This document shows, piece after piece, positions 8,216 through 17,060 of a stretch of 64,000 bases of DNA. This DNA is from an uncultured Saprospiraceae bacterium (GTDB taxonomy: Bacteria > Bacteroidota > Bacteroidia > Chitinophagales > Saprospiraceae): positions 1 through 64,000 of the forward strand of contig CALEYL010000079.1 of the NCBI GenBank assembly GCA_937926205.1, given 5' to 3'. The notes beneath the pieces were generated by a model, which did no database searches, had not been told where the DNA came from, and saw only the letters and a program-made list of their open reading frames with translations. Numbering within the stretch: position 1 is the stretch's first letter; every line of letters starts with the position of its first letter. Made by a program: the position numbers and the translations under genes.

Positions 8216-8971
8216 TTATTTTACCCTCGACATCTTTACTGTTGTAAAAAAATCATCCCCTAAGGGCGTGTTAAACACCAGTGATTTATACAAAAGGGTC
8301 GTACTGTGTCCTTTTTTCCCAACCGGAATCATTTCCATCCGGGAAGGCAGGAGGATGCCGCCGAGCATTTTCAACTCAGACCCCACCATCGTTTGAGAGA
8401 GCTCGCCTTCTTCATCATAAAATTCGGTGCGCATCTGGATGTACTCTTTTTTATCAATCCAAAGGATGATTTTCCCCCAAACGACAGCTGCTTCCGGCTT
8501 GGGAATGAGTTCAATTTTGTAGCAATCGCGGCCAGCCTCCATTGCAGATCCAAGGAGCTTGTGTGCGTAGTCTTCGATAACGGAAGACTCTTTCACCAGG
8601 TCGTCGTTGGTAAAATCGGTGCCCATCCACGACTGCGACATCATCGACGGCGGTAATTTGATGGTGCGTTCGAGCGTAGGAAGCCAGTTCCAGACTTCTT
8701 TGTTGCGTTTTAAAAAAGCCGTCCCTTTTTCCTTAGCCGGCGCCTGTACCAAAATCATGGCATATTGTGTGCCTTTGGTCCATATTTTCATGTCCATGGT
8801 ACGCGTCCATTTGGGCCGCACCGTGATGATGGACATTTCTGCGATCGAGGTTTTTCCGCGCATCCTTTCATCAGCTTTGCGCACAATGGCGGTGGCGTCT
8901 TCTGTTTTTTGTGCCAACAGCGGAAAAAAAATCATGATGGCCCCACACGTTAAGATGAAATATTTTAGCAT
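8216..8971 (-). CDS. LolA-like outer-membrane lipoprotein-sorting protein
   Basis: A 251-aa periplasmic protein with a signal peptide (about residues 1-20, ending PLLAQ). The mature part matches the COG2834 outer-membrane lipoprotein-sorting family: ATAIVRKADERMRGKTS at the start, EVWNWLPTLERTIKLPPSMM and SWMGTDFTNDDL in the middle, and strand pairs such as KIILWIDKKEYIQMRTEFYD. Proteins of this type are commonly encoded next to FtsX permeases and are thought to carry a hydrophobic ligand across the periplasm. As first gene of the operon it would accept substrate from the permeases and pass it to the outer membrane (inference). Confidence 0.9.
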   Translation of the reverse strand: MLKYFILTCGAIMIFFPLLAQKTEDATAIVRKADERMRGKTSIAEMSIITVRPKWTRTMDMKIWTKGTQYAMILVQAPAKEKGTAFLKRNKEVWNWLPTLERTIKLPPSMMSQSWMGTDFTNDDLVKESSVIEDYAHKLLGSAMEAGRDCYKIELIPKPEAAVVWGKIILWIDKKEYIQMRTEFYDEEGELSQTMVGSELKMLGGILLPSRMEMIPVGKKGHSTTLLYKSLVFNTPLGDDFFTTVKMSRVK

Positions 8972-9297
8972 GACTGATTTGTATTGATTGGCCCTTATAT
9001 CAACCGGGGAATAAGGGACAATAAATCTTTTAGCATCGCCTTTTTTCGCAGTTTTTTATTACTATTTACTGAAAATCAGAGCTTTGTTCACTTGCAAATT
9101 TCCCGGAAAAACACATACAAAATGATGAGAAATTTCAATTGCCGGGTTGATTTTCATCACCTCATCATAAAAGAAGGACGGCAAAAAGCTATTGTCTACT
9201 TAACAGTTTGTATGCTTGTACACCCGGCATAAACAAGTAAATTTACCTTTCAAACCCCGGCCATTTTTATATCAAAATACACGAATCCCGATAAGTT
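8972..9297. other. Divergent intergenic region
   Basis: About 325 bp between the divergent LolA-like and YdjM-like genes. An 82-codon open frame (8984-9232, plus) has no family features and I do not consider it a gene. The region should hold the promoters of both flanking transcripts; one candidate for the plus strand is listed separately. Confidence 0.5.
9216..9245 (+). promoter_or_regulatory. Candidate Bacteroidota promoter of the YdjM-like gene
   Basis: TTG at 9216-9218, a 19-bp spacer, then TAAATTTA at 9238-9245, which fits the Bacteroidota -33 TTG / -7 TAnnTTTG arrangement except for the last base. It lies 53 bp before the ATG at 9298. This is a single-site match by eye and so only suggestive. 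Confidence 0.35.
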
Positions 9298-10308
9298 ATG
9301 GACTCCCTAACACACATTGCCATCGGCGCCTGTATGGGCGAAGCATTTGCCGGCAAAACCGTCGGCCGAAAAGCCATGCTGTGGGGGGCGCTGGCCCAAA
9401 GTGTTCCGGATATCGACTTCCTGGCAGCTTTCTGGATGGATACCCCGAGTAGTTTGCTGGCGCATCGGGGATTCACCCATTCTTTTTTATTTCTGCTGTT
9501 TATCACCCCTTTTATGGCCCTGGTGGCGGAACGATGGCACCGCCCGCACAACATTTCCCTGCGAAAATGGATCTTGTTTTTCGGCACGGTCATTTTTTTC
9601 CACTTATTTCTGGATGTGTTCAATAATTACGGTGTGGGCTGGTTTGAACCATTCAGCCAAATGCGGCTCTCATTCAACACCCTTTATGTCGCCGATCCAT
9701 TTTTCTCCATTGGCCCGGGCATTGCCTGCGCAGCTTTGATTTTATTGAGAAGCAAGCACCCCAAAAGGGCATTTTGGTGGAAATTTGGCTTAATTACAAG
9801 CGCCTTGTATCTGATTTATTGTACGGGTAACAAGCTCTATATAGACGCTGATGTCCGGGATGTCCTGCAAAAACAACACATTGCCCATACCCGCTATTTT
9901 ACCACGCCGGCGCCGCTTCAAAACTGGCTCTGGTATGTCGTTGCCGGTGACGACCGCGGTTATCATGTCGGATTCCGGTCCTTGTTTGACCAGAAAAGTG
10001 GCATTCAATTCCAGTATTTTCCCCGCAACGATAGTTTACTCAACTCCATTGACGATCACGAAAGCCTTCAAAAACTAATCCGTTTTTCACAGCAATTTTA
10101 TACGGTGGAGACCTACTCAGACACCCTTGTGTTTAATGATTTGCGCTTTGGCCAGATCATTGGCTGGCAAGATCCCCGGGAGAAGTTTGTATTCCACTAT
10201 TACCTCAACCACCCTGAAGACAATCGCCTTGTGGTCCAACGCGGCCGTTTTGCCAAATGGGACCTGGATGTGGCCATGGGCTTGTGGCAAAAAATGCTTG
10301 GTCGTTAA
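9298..10308 (+). CDS. YdjM/DUF457-type membrane-bound metal-dependent hydrolase-like protein
   Basis: A 336-aa integral membrane protein. The N-terminus carries the family signature: MDSLTHIAIGACMGEAFAG, then PDIDFLAAF, then HRGFTHSF. The conserved His and Asp residues are thought to bind metal. About four to five membrane helices follow to residue 180, and the C-terminal 150 residues form a soluble domain. Homologues are annotated as inner-membrane metal-dependent hydrolases; the substrate is unknown. The stop codon overlaps that of the convergent pyruvate kinase gene (shared TTAA, 10305-10308), leaving no room for a terminator between them. Confidence 0.88.
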   Translation: MDSLTHIAIGACMGEAFAGKTVGRKAMLWGALAQSVPDIDFLAAFWMDTPSSLLAHRGFTHSFLFLLFITPFMALVAERWHRPHNISLRKWILFFGTVIFFHLFLDVFNNYGVGWFEPFSQMRLSFNTLYVADPFFSIGPGIACAALILLRSKHPKRAFWWKFGLITSALYLIYCTGNKLYIDADVRDVLQKQHIAHTRYFTTPAPLQNWLWYVVAGDDRGYHVGFRSLFDQKSGIQFQYFPRNDSLLNSIDDHESLQKLIRFSQQFYTVETYSDTLVFNDLRFGQIIGWQDPREKFVFHYYLNHPEDNRLVVQRGRFAKWDLDVAMGLWQKMLGR

Positions 10309-11801
10309 CAGTCCTTAAAAAACCGCTCGGCGATATTTAAAGGCCGGAAGATGTACCGCTTTTTCACGTGGTGCCCGCCACTTCGGTGCAGGATATTCTG
10401 GATCGTAGCCAGCACAGTGAGGAGGTGTTTCCCTTTATTAAGCATGACACACTCGGCCTGGGCAGCCCGGACGGCATCGCTCATTTCCGATCGGGTAGCA
10501 ATGCCGTTTTTGTTCAGCGACTCCAATACCTGCGTCGCCCAGATCACGGGAACGTGGGCAGCTTCACAGAGCCAGAGGATTTCTTCCTGTATTTCGCTCA
10601 GGCGTTCAAATCCGATTTCTACAGCGAGGTCCCCACGCGCAATCATGACCCCAAAAACGGGTTTCGCCATGCCCTGCAACAACAAGGCCGGAAGGTTTTG
10701 TACCGCTTCAAAAGTCTCAATTTTGAGAATGAGTGGCAATTTTTTTTTGCCGCCATCTTCAAGTAATTCCTGCAATTCGGCCACATCTTCAACAGAACGC
10801 ACGAAAGAAAACCCCAGCAGGTCGGCGTGTTTCTGTGCGAAGGGCAGGACCGACTTGTCAAAATCAGTCAGGCAGCCCACCGTCAGTTTCGTGTCGGGGA
10901 AATTAATGCCCTTTTCGGGTTTAATGCGGGGTTTGGCAGCAGAGATGCGGGTCATGCGCAACCAGGCAATCTGTTCGCCCGGAATTTCGACCCTGGCTTC
11001 AAAAAGTCCGTCGTCGAACAACACCCGGTCGCCAGGGCACAAATCTTTTACAACCCCGGGCAGGGTGCAGCCCAGTACTTTTTCTTTTTTGTCAAATACA
11101 GCATCAGATTCAGCCAGGCAAAAGAGTTCTTGTTCCTGTATTTTTACGCGGCCGTCTTCCAGCCCTTTGCCCATCAACACGGTGCGAATTTTTGGCCCGG
11201 CCAGGTCCATGTAAATTTTGCAGGGACGCCCCGTGGCCCGCACGGCTTTTCGGACGTTGGCGACCATCTTCTTCCATTCTTTGGGGCTGTCATGGGCGCA
11301 GTTGATGCGCGCAATGTTCATGCCGGCTTTCAGCGAGTTTTTCACCGCTGAATAATCCGAGGCCATGGCCGTATCAAAGGTGACCATCAGGTGCGGGATG
11401 ATGGAATTTTCCTTATGGCCAAACAAAGCAGTTGCCCGGCGGTGGAGCAACTTCGTTCCGGCTTCATAGGTAATTGCTTTGTTCTTCCCCGGCGTTTCTG
11501 CTCCCAGTCGCTGCAAAAGCGCTTTCAGTTGCCTTAAAATGTGGCTTTCCGAACTGGCGAGCGAAGAAAGCCCTGCAATATGCAATTCATCCTGCAAAGG
11601 CCGCAGGTCCTCGCGCCGAAGCGCAAGGTAGTGGATCAGGTTGGTGGCACTTTGTTTTTGTTTTGGGTGTACGCCTTCAATGATCTTTTCTGCCGCCTCC
11701 TCGGCAGCGATCAGCTTTTGGTATAGTCGCTCAACAGCAGCGCGCAGAAGGACGAGAGAGGGCTTCATAGTCGTACACATTAATAAAATTGTTGCTGACA
11801 T
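10305..11801 (-). CDS. Pyruvate kinase-like protein lacking the C-terminal domain
   Basis: A protein of 498 aa (487 aa if started at M12, coordinate 11768; either start is possible since the upstream stop is only 8 bp away). An N-terminal helical extension of about 130 residues precedes a pyruvate kinase barrel: GMNIARINCAHDSPKEW, YMDLAGPKIRT, a lid domain, the catalytic-Lys segment LPLILKIETFEAVQNL, GVMIARGDLAVEI and ATQVLESLNKNG. The family's MLSGETA segment is replaced by VMLNKGKH, and the chain ends about 30 residues later. The regulatory C-terminal domain of classic enzymes is therefore absent. It may be a divergent pyruvate kinase or a relative with altered activity. Confidence 0.8.
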   Translation of the reverse strand: MSATILLMCTTMKPSLVLLRAAVERLYQKLIAAEEAAEKIIEGVHPKQKQSATNLIHYLALRREDLRPLQDELHIAGLSSLASSESHILRQLKALLQRLGAETPGKNKAITYEAGTKLLHRRATALFGHKENSIIPHLMVTFDTAMASDYSAVKNSLKAGMNIARINCAHDSPKEWKKMVANVRKAVRATGRPCKIYMDLAGPKIRTVLMGKGLEDGRVKIQEQELFCLAESDAVFDKKEKVLGCTLPGVVKDLCPGDRVLFDDGLFEARVEIPGEQIAWLRMTRISAAKPRIKPEKGINFPDTKLTVGCLTDFDKSVLPFAQKHADLLGFSFVRSVEDVAELQELLEDGGKKKLPLILKIETFEAVQNLPALLLQGMAKPVFGVMIARGDLAVEIGFERLSEIQEEILWLCEAAHVPVIWATQVLESLNKNGIATRSEMSDAVRAAQAECVMLNKGKHLLTVLATIQNILHRSGGHHVKKRYIFRPLNIAERFFKDC

Positions 11802-11809
11802 CCAGGCGG

Positions 11810-12448
11810 TTAGCCTCTAATCCGCTGCAAGCCGCCGAAATAATACTGAACACCGAGGGACAAAGAAAACTGGTTGGTGCGCGTCTCACTCGTCGTGGAC
11901 ACGCCGCCGATGGTCGTATCAAAATTGCTTCGCGCAAAATTGTACTTCAAAATCGCTTCAATCCCAAACCCGCCAGCCGAATAAACGGTTAAACCCGGTC
12001 CTGCACCTACGGCAAATACGTTGGTGTTGATTTTTTGCTTTTCGCCGCCGATAATCTGCTCGTCTTTCGAGTTTCCAAACCCGAAATTGCCCACCATGAA
12101 GAAGGCAACGCGATCGCCAACGGGGAAATAATAGCGTGCAAACGGGCCAAACAGCAAGTCGCTATCGTCCGTTTTGTCATTGTTCGGCTGGGTCACAGAA
12201 TTCAGTGTAAAGTCGGCGCCAAGGCCGGCAGCCAAATTGTCCATAACGAAGTATCCCAAACTGGGAGCGATGTTGATTTGTTGGGCAGAAAGCCCTTTGT
12301 TGGTCTGACCATCGGCATTGACTTTGGAGTTGGCTGTAGAAAAACCAACCGTAGAGCCGATGATGAAATTGCCCTGATCCAATACCTGGGAAACAAGGCT
12401 CCATTGAATCAGCATCGTAAAGACGGATAACAATGCAATCTTTTTCAT
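11810..12448 (-). CDS. Outer-membrane beta-barrel protein
   Basis: I start at M10 of the open frame (12448) because MKKIALLSVFTMLIQWSLVSQ is a clean signal peptide; the longer start at 12475 would put charged residues before it. The mature 190 residues alternate as barrel strands (FIIGSTVGFSTA, YFVMDNLAAGLGADFTL, FAVGAGPGLTVY) and close with FSLSLGVQYYFGG, typical of the OMP_b-brl (OmpA-transmembrane-like) family. It ends 8 bp before the pyruvate kinase gene, so they may share a transcript, although the functions look unrelated. Confidence 0.85.
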   Translation of the reverse strand: MKKIALLSVFTMLIQWSLVSQVLDQGNFIIGSTVGFSTANSKVNADGQTNKGLSAQQINIAPSLGYFVMDNLAAGLGADFTLNSVTQPNNDKTDDSDLLFGPFARYYFPVGDRVAFFMVGNFGFGNSKDEQIIGGEKQKINTNVFAVGAGPGLTVYSAGGFGIEAILKYNFARSNFDTTIGGVSTTSETRTNQFSLSLGVQYYFGGLQRIRG

Positions 12449-12593
12449 AGGAATTTTGCTATAAAGGTCAGCCATTGTAGCCGTTTGAAACGATGAGAAA
12501 CATCATTCTGGAGGTTGACTTTCATCAAGTTTTAATTGAAGAAAGTAAATAAACTTTACAATTGATATTCAATGTATTATAAAAATCAGAAAG

Positions 12594-13031
12594 ATGACTA
12601 ATTTCAATAAATACGTTCAGGACGGTGAACAATTTATCCGTGAAATAGCACTGGAAACAAACACACCCCTCGACACCACAAAGGCAAGCCGAATCCTGCG
12701 CGCCGTCCTGCACGCTTTAAGAAGACGCCTGCCCGTCACCACCTCGCTTCAGTTAATCTCGCAGTTCCCCATGCTCATCAAAGCCATTTATGTGGACGGC
12801 TGGAAAATCAGGGACGAATCCGGGACATTGCAACACCCGGGCGATTTTATTGAAGTGGTGCGGGAAGAAGGTGGCCCTGGGTTGCTTCGGGATTTGATGA
12901 CCGATTATGAAGTAACGGAAGCCATCCACGCCGTATTCAGGGTTGTGAAAAAGCATGTTTCTGAAGGGGAAATTGACGATGTGCTGGCTACTTTGCCGCT
13001 GGAGTTGCGGCCACTGCTGGCGGATGCATAA
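12594..13031 (+). CDS. DUF2267 protein
   Basis: A 145-aa cytosolic helical protein of the DUF2267 family. It shows the two-half plan: TTKASRILRAVLHALRRRLPV then LISQFPMLIKAIYVDGW in the first, and AIHAVFRVVKKHVSEGEIDDV then TLPLELRPLL in the second. The family is widespread in bacteria, often linked to stress or envelope genes, with no settled function. The membrane-protein gene 26 bp downstream is probably co-transcribed. Confidence 0.88.
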   Translation: MTNFNKYVQDGEQFIREIALETNTPLDTTKASRILRAVLHALRRRLPVTTSLQLISQFPMLIKAIYVDGWKIRDESGTLQHPGDFIEVVREEGGPGLLRDLMTDYEVTEAIHAVFRVVKKHVSEGEIDDVLATLPLELRPLLADA

Positions 13032-13057
13032 ACCCAGAGCCATAACATTTAGTCACC

Positions 13058-13651
13058 ATGAATTTAAAATTGCGCCATGCCCGTTTGTTGTTCACCGAAC
13101 TTCAGCGCCCGCTAAACCTGAACGAAAAGCACGATGAATTAAGCGATTTTGACATCCGCTTTCGCCTCATCCTGCGCAAACACCTGGTGGTGCTGAGTTG
13201 GTGGAGCCTTTTTAACATCTTAGGCGGCATCGTCGCCGTCCTTTGGTTACGCAATGAATGGTATTACTTCTGGATGATGGGAATCGTTTGGGGCGGCATC
13301 AACCTTGCTGTTGCCCTGTTTGTTTTTGACCACACTTTTTATCGCAAATTCCGCAAAGGCAACTCTTTTGAACGCTTCGAGGCGCAACGGCATGTCGAAA
13401 AACTCATGTTCCTCAACATCGGGATCGACAGCGCTTATCTTTTTGCCGGTTTGCTGTTGCGCGAACACAGTTTTATCCATGAGGTAGCGCATGCAGACCT
13501 CTGGTTGGGCTTCGGTTGGTCGATCATCGTGCAGGGGGGCTTCCTGCTGATCCAGGACATCGTTTTTTACCGATTGCACCGCCGCAATTTTTGCAAAGCA
13601 CAACCTTTTCTGGAAGCGCTGCTGGGGGCGGGAAGGTCTTTGCGAAATTGA
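13058..13651 (+). CDS. Uncharacterised four-helix membrane protein
   Basis: A 197-aa protein with an amphipathic N-terminus and about four membrane helices (around residues 45-65, 70-92, 115-132, 150-168), with charged loops between them. I do not recognise catalytic motifs; similar proteins occur in other Bacteroidota as hypothetical membrane proteins. It follows the DUF2267 gene by 26 bp. Its stop lies 18 bp from the stop of the convergent M1 peptidase gene. Confidence 0.7.
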   Translation: MNLKLRHARLLFTELQRPLNLNEKHDELSDFDIRFRLILRKHLVVLSWWSLFNILGGIVAVLWLRNEWYYFWMMGIVWGGINLAVALFVFDHTFYRKFRKGNSFERFEAQRHVEKLMFLNIGIDSAYLFAGLLLREHSFIHEVAHADLWLGFGWSIIVQGGFLLIQDIVFYRLHRRNFCKAQPFLEALLGAGRSLRN

Positions 13652-13669
13652 AAAGACCGCCCAGCGCTT

Positions 13670-15334
13670 TTACTGCCCAATCTCAAACAGCAGCCATCCG
13701 TCAGGGTCGACTACCGGTTTGTCTTTTTTAGCCAGCTTTATGGTGATGCCTTCTGCGGGTATTTGTATAATCTGTCTTTTACCCCCAATTTCTACTTCAA
13801 CCGGCATCGGAAACGGCATTTCCGCAACCGGTGACTCCCAGCGCAGGCTCAGCGTTTCATTTTCAATTTTAGAATAGAGCTTTGGCAGAGCAGCCTGCCG
13901 CAAATACACTTCGAAGAACCAGTCGAGTTGCATGCCCGATTCTGCTTCACAAATGTTCAAAAAATCGTCGGTAGTGGCAAAACGGGTTTGGCGGCCATCC
14001 GTCATTTTTTCCATCGCCGGATCCGGATAAGCCATACGGCGCAGTGCCCGAAAGAAAGCGGCTTCTCCCATCAAAAAGCGCAGCGAGTGCAAGGTCCAGG
14101 CCCCTTTTACATAGATGGGCGCCCGGTAAATCTCTTTGCCGGTTTTTAAAGCGCGGGGCGCTATGGGCAGGGTGTTGCTAAAGCGGCGCATGCTTTGAAT
14201 GTACTCGCGGTAGCGTTCTTTACCGCTCAGGTGTTCGGCATACAGGGGCTGCATGTAGGATCCAAAACCTTCGTGCAGCCACATGTCGCGCCAGTCGGAA
14301 TTGGTCACTAAGTTGCCCCACCATTCGTGGGAAAGTTCGTGTTGGTGCAGCGCATCAAATCCCCAGTCTTTGCCCCTGGTCATGGACGTATTGCTGAAGT
14401 TTGCGCCATAGGCGATGATGCTCTGGTGTTCCATGCCGAGGTGCGGGGTTTGCGCTACGCCATATTTGTCGGCCCGGAACGGATAAGGGCCGAGCAATCT
14501 TTCAAAAAACCGCAGGTGTTCGAGTATTTCCGGGAAAAGTTTTTGCCCTTTTTCGAAGTCCTCAGGAAGTACGTAAAACACCACCGGGTATTGCCCGCCG
14601 GCAACACAGTCCATCGTTCCTTCGATGCTTCGGTAAGGCGCAATATTCAACGCTACATTATAAACATTGATCGGGTTGGAGATGAACCAATGGTAGGTGG
14701 TTGTGCCATCAGCATGTTTTTCAGTCCTGCGCAAGCGGCCATTGGAGGCCACAACTAAGGGATCCGGGACGCGCACCTGCAAAACCATAGAATCCGGTTC
14801 GTCTGAAACGTGGTCTTTCACGGGCCACCAGAGGTCTGCGCCATCGCCCTGACAGGAAGTGGCGATCCAATGCGCGCCGGTTTTTGTGCTGGCCCAACTG
14901 AAGCCGCCATCCCAGGGTGCGTTCGGGGCGACGCGCGGTTTGCCGCCATAGGCAACTTCTGCGCTTATTTTTTGACCCGGTTGCTGCGTTACCCCAAGGT
15001 CAATCCACAATTTTCCTCCCTCGCGATGAAAGGGCCGAAGTTCGCGTTTGCCGGATTCAGGGATGTGCCAGGCACTGTACACGGAAAGCAGGGTGTCCAA
15101 ATCGAGTACTAACCAGTACATTGGGTGTACGACCTGCGCTTCGGCGTGCAACAGCCCTTCGATTCGCTGCTCATCGGGAAACACCTGAACCTGAAGGTTG
15201 TAATAGCTGACATTGTAGGCGGCCTGCTCCGGCATCAAAGCGCCGCCGGTGTCGTAAATCGCCGTTTGAGCGGTCATTTTTGCGGTCATGAGGGAGGCAA
15301 AGGCCAGAAAGAATAAGGTGTTTGCTAATTTCAT
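13670..15334 (-). CDS. M1-family aminopeptidase-like metallopeptidase, secreted
   Basis: A 554-aa protein with a signal peptide (ends AKMTAQ) and the gluzincin motif HELSH followed by E after 18 residues (HELSHEWWG ... WLHEGFGSY, about residue 332), which binds zinc and forms the active site. The exopeptidase loop of classic M1 enzymes (GAMEN) reads LGMEHQS here. A beta-rich N-terminal domain precedes the catalytic domain and a short C-terminal beta domain follows; the large helical C-terminal domain of PepN is absent. This matches the compact M1 peptidases that Bacteroidota export to the periplasm. Role: degradation of peptides. Confidence 0.93.
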   Translation of the reverse strand: MKLANTLFFLAFASLMTAKMTAQTAIYDTGGALMPEQAAYNVSYYNLQVQVFPDEQRIEGLLHAEAQVVHPMYWLVLDLDTLLSVYSAWHIPESGKRELRPFHREGGKLWIDLGVTQQPGQKISAEVAYGGKPRVAPNAPWDGGFSWASTKTGAHWIATSCQGDGADLWWPVKDHVSDEPDSMVLQVRVPDPLVVASNGRLRRTEKHADGTTTYHWFISNPINVYNVALNIAPYRSIEGTMDCVAGGQYPVVFYVLPEDFEKGQKLFPEILEHLRFFERLLGPYPFRADKYGVAQTPHLGMEHQSIIAYGANFSNTSMTRGKDWGFDALHQHELSHEWWGNLVTNSDWRDMWLHEGFGSYMQPLYAEHLSGKERYREYIQSMRRFSNTLPIAPRALKTGKEIYRAPIYVKGAWTLHSLRFLMGEAAFFRALRRMAYPDPAMEKMTDGRQTRFATTDDFLNICEAESGMQLDWFFEVYLRQAALPKLYSKIENETLSLRWESPVAEMPFPMPVEVEIGGKRQIIQIPAEGITIKLAKKDKPVVDPDGWLLFEIGQ

Positions 15335-15487
15335 ATCCTTTTTTAGTGTGGGAAGGCGTTTTCAAATTGTTGTCGTATTGGACTCTAATATACGTTTCCT
15401 TTTCAAAACTTCAACAATCCCGGGTACTTCCTGAAGCTTTGCGACACAACAGAGCAAATGTTCATTTTTTCACCCACTTTTCAACAC

Positions 15488-16288
15488 ATGAATACCCGAT
15501 TTGAAACCTTTGCCGACCCGATCCGGATTGGTATGATCGTCCCCAGCTCCAATGTAACCATGGAAAAGGAAGTCCCCAGTTTGTTTAAAGCCCGAGAAAC
15601 AGTGCTGCCCGAACGCTTCAGCTTCCATGCCAGTCGCGTTCGGATGAAGCAGGTGAATCCGGAAGAATTGCTGGCGATGAACGCCCAGGCAGATCGCGCA
15701 GCACTGGAGTTGGCCGATGCGGGCATTGACATCGCTCTTTATGCCTGTCTGGTGGCCATTATGGTAGAAGGGCCGGGAGCGCATCGCCGCTCGGAAGCCC
15801 GGCTGAGAAATACCCTTCAGGAAGCGGGCATTGCAGCGCCCGTGCTGACCAGTGCCGGCGCTTTGGTAGAAACGTTACAGGATATGAATGCCGGCCGGAT
15901 TGGCTTAATTGCGCCTTATCTGCCTGCACTGACGGACAAAGTGTGCCATTACCTGAATCAGGAAGGTATTGAAGTCGTCTCCGCCCAATCGCTGAGCGTA
16001 GCCGACAACGCTGCCGTGGGTCGCCTGAATCCGGAAAATTTACTCCTCCTGCTCAACCGCATTCCCAATAATGTAGACACCATCGTATTGTCCGCCTGCG
16101 TGCAAATGCCCTCGCTTGCAGTGTTGGCAGAAGCCGAAAGACAAACCGGCATTCGGGTCATTACAGCTGCCTCTGCCACCGTATTTCAGGCCTTGAAAAG
16201 GTTGGGGCTACAGCCCGGCATTCAGCAATACGGCTCTGTATTGCAAGGTTCTGTATTCCCTGAAATGGCTTTTTCTTCTTCCAACTAA
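15488..16288 (+). CDS. Maleate isomerase / arylmalonate decarboxylase family protein
   Basis: I use the ATG at 15488 (MNTRFETFADPIRIGM); the extension to 15458 is not family-like. The 266-aa protein has the Asp/Glu racemase-like fold of maleate cis-trans isomerases: IRIGMIVPSSNVTMEKE at the N-terminus and the two catalytic Cys segments, ALYACLVAIM (about residue 86) and LSACVQMPS (about residue 203). Family members convert maleate to fumarate or act on related diacids. It is followed at 24 bp by a YrdC-like gene and then an SDR gene, suggesting a small catabolic or detoxifying operon whose substrate I cannot name. Confidence 0.88.
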   Translation: MNTRFETFADPIRIGMIVPSSNVTMEKEVPSLFKARETVLPERFSFHASRVRMKQVNPEELLAMNAQADRAALELADAGIDIALYACLVAIMVEGPGAHRRSEARLRNTLQEAGIAAPVLTSAGALVETLQDMNAGRIGLIAPYLPALTDKVCHYLNQEGIEVVSAQSLSVADNAAVGRLNPENLLLLLNRIPNNVDTIVLSACVQMPSLAVLAEAERQTGIRVITAASATVFQALKRLGLQPGIQQYGSVLQGSVFPEMAFSSSN

Positions 16289-16312
16289 AACCCACACCTA
16301 AAACCCGACACC

Positions 16313-17038
16313 ATGAAATTTCGTGAATTATCCATCCTTGACCAACAGGCCATTCCTGCCGCGCTGGAGGCCCTGCATTCCACAGAGGGCGTCTTGCTGC
16401 TGCAAATGCCTGCAGTATACGTCCTTCTGGCGCCTGCTACCCAAAAAGGTGTTGACGCCCTCAACCATACCAAATTGCGTTTGCCTCAAAAAAATTACGG
16501 TACTGCAATTGGCGATATCCAAAAATTCCATGCCCTTGCCTTTCCGGGCGCCTTGCCTGCTGAACTGAACGGGCCGGAAGACCTGGACCAATTGACAGGC
16601 GCCTTTGTCCGGTTTGCGATCGGCCAGCCAAACTTTAATTCGGCTACGGTGAGGGGTGGTACGCATCAGGGCGTTTTGGTGGAAGGTCCGCACCGCGAGC
16701 TGTTTACAGCGGTGGAAGAAAGTTTTTCACGACAGGCTGAACGGAATCTCTTTTGTGGTCATGCGTACACGGCGCCCCTTTGCACCAGTGCTAATTTGAG
16801 TGGCGACCTCCTGGGATCCATCACTGATTGGGATCGCGCCTACCGCTTTGCAAAGCAACGCCGGTTGTCGCTGGTCATTCGCTGCGAACCGGCGCCGGAG
16901 GACAGCGGTTCTTATCCCATTTTTTACTTTCAGGGTGACAAGGCCAGTATTGAACGGCATGGACCCGGAGAGGAAGCCATCAAAAGACGGCTGCCGAAGC
17001 GCTTGTTTGCAGAAAAACATGCCTTTCAACTATTTTAG
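16313..17038 (+). CDS. YrdC/YciO/Sua5-fold protein
   Basis: A 241-aa protein of the YrdC fold, which in Sua5/YrdC binds ATP, threonine and bicarbonate to make threonylcarbamoyl-AMP for tRNA modification. Supporting features are the TEGVLLLQMP opening strand, LRLPQKNYGTAIGD, and the signature TSANLSGD (about residue 162). The N-terminal substrate-binding segment of true Sua5 (KxR/SxxKP region) is poorly conserved, and the protein sits between a maleate isomerase and an SDR gene. It is therefore more likely a paralogue with a metabolic role than the housekeeping enzyme. Confidence 0.75.
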   Translation: MKFRELSILDQQAIPAALEALHSTEGVLLLQMPAVYVLLAPATQKGVDALNHTKLRLPQKNYGTAIGDIQKFHALAFPGALPAELNGPEDLDQLTGAFVRFAIGQPNFNSATVRGGTHQGVLVEGPHRELFTAVEESFSRQAERNLFCGHAYTAPLCTSANLSGDLLGSITDWDRAYRFAKQRRLSLVIRCEPAPEDSGSYPIFYFQGDKASIERHGPGEEAIKRRLPKRLFAEKHAFQLF

Positions 17039-17060
17039 GCGCTCCGTGTTTCTTACCTAT

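Noticed and set aside
8984..9232. 82-codon frame in the divergent intergenic region
   Set aside because: No domain, signal or start context; composition looks random.
16800..17060. N-terminal extension of the SDR frame
   Set aside because: It lies inside the YrdC-like gene in another frame and precedes the normal SDR start.
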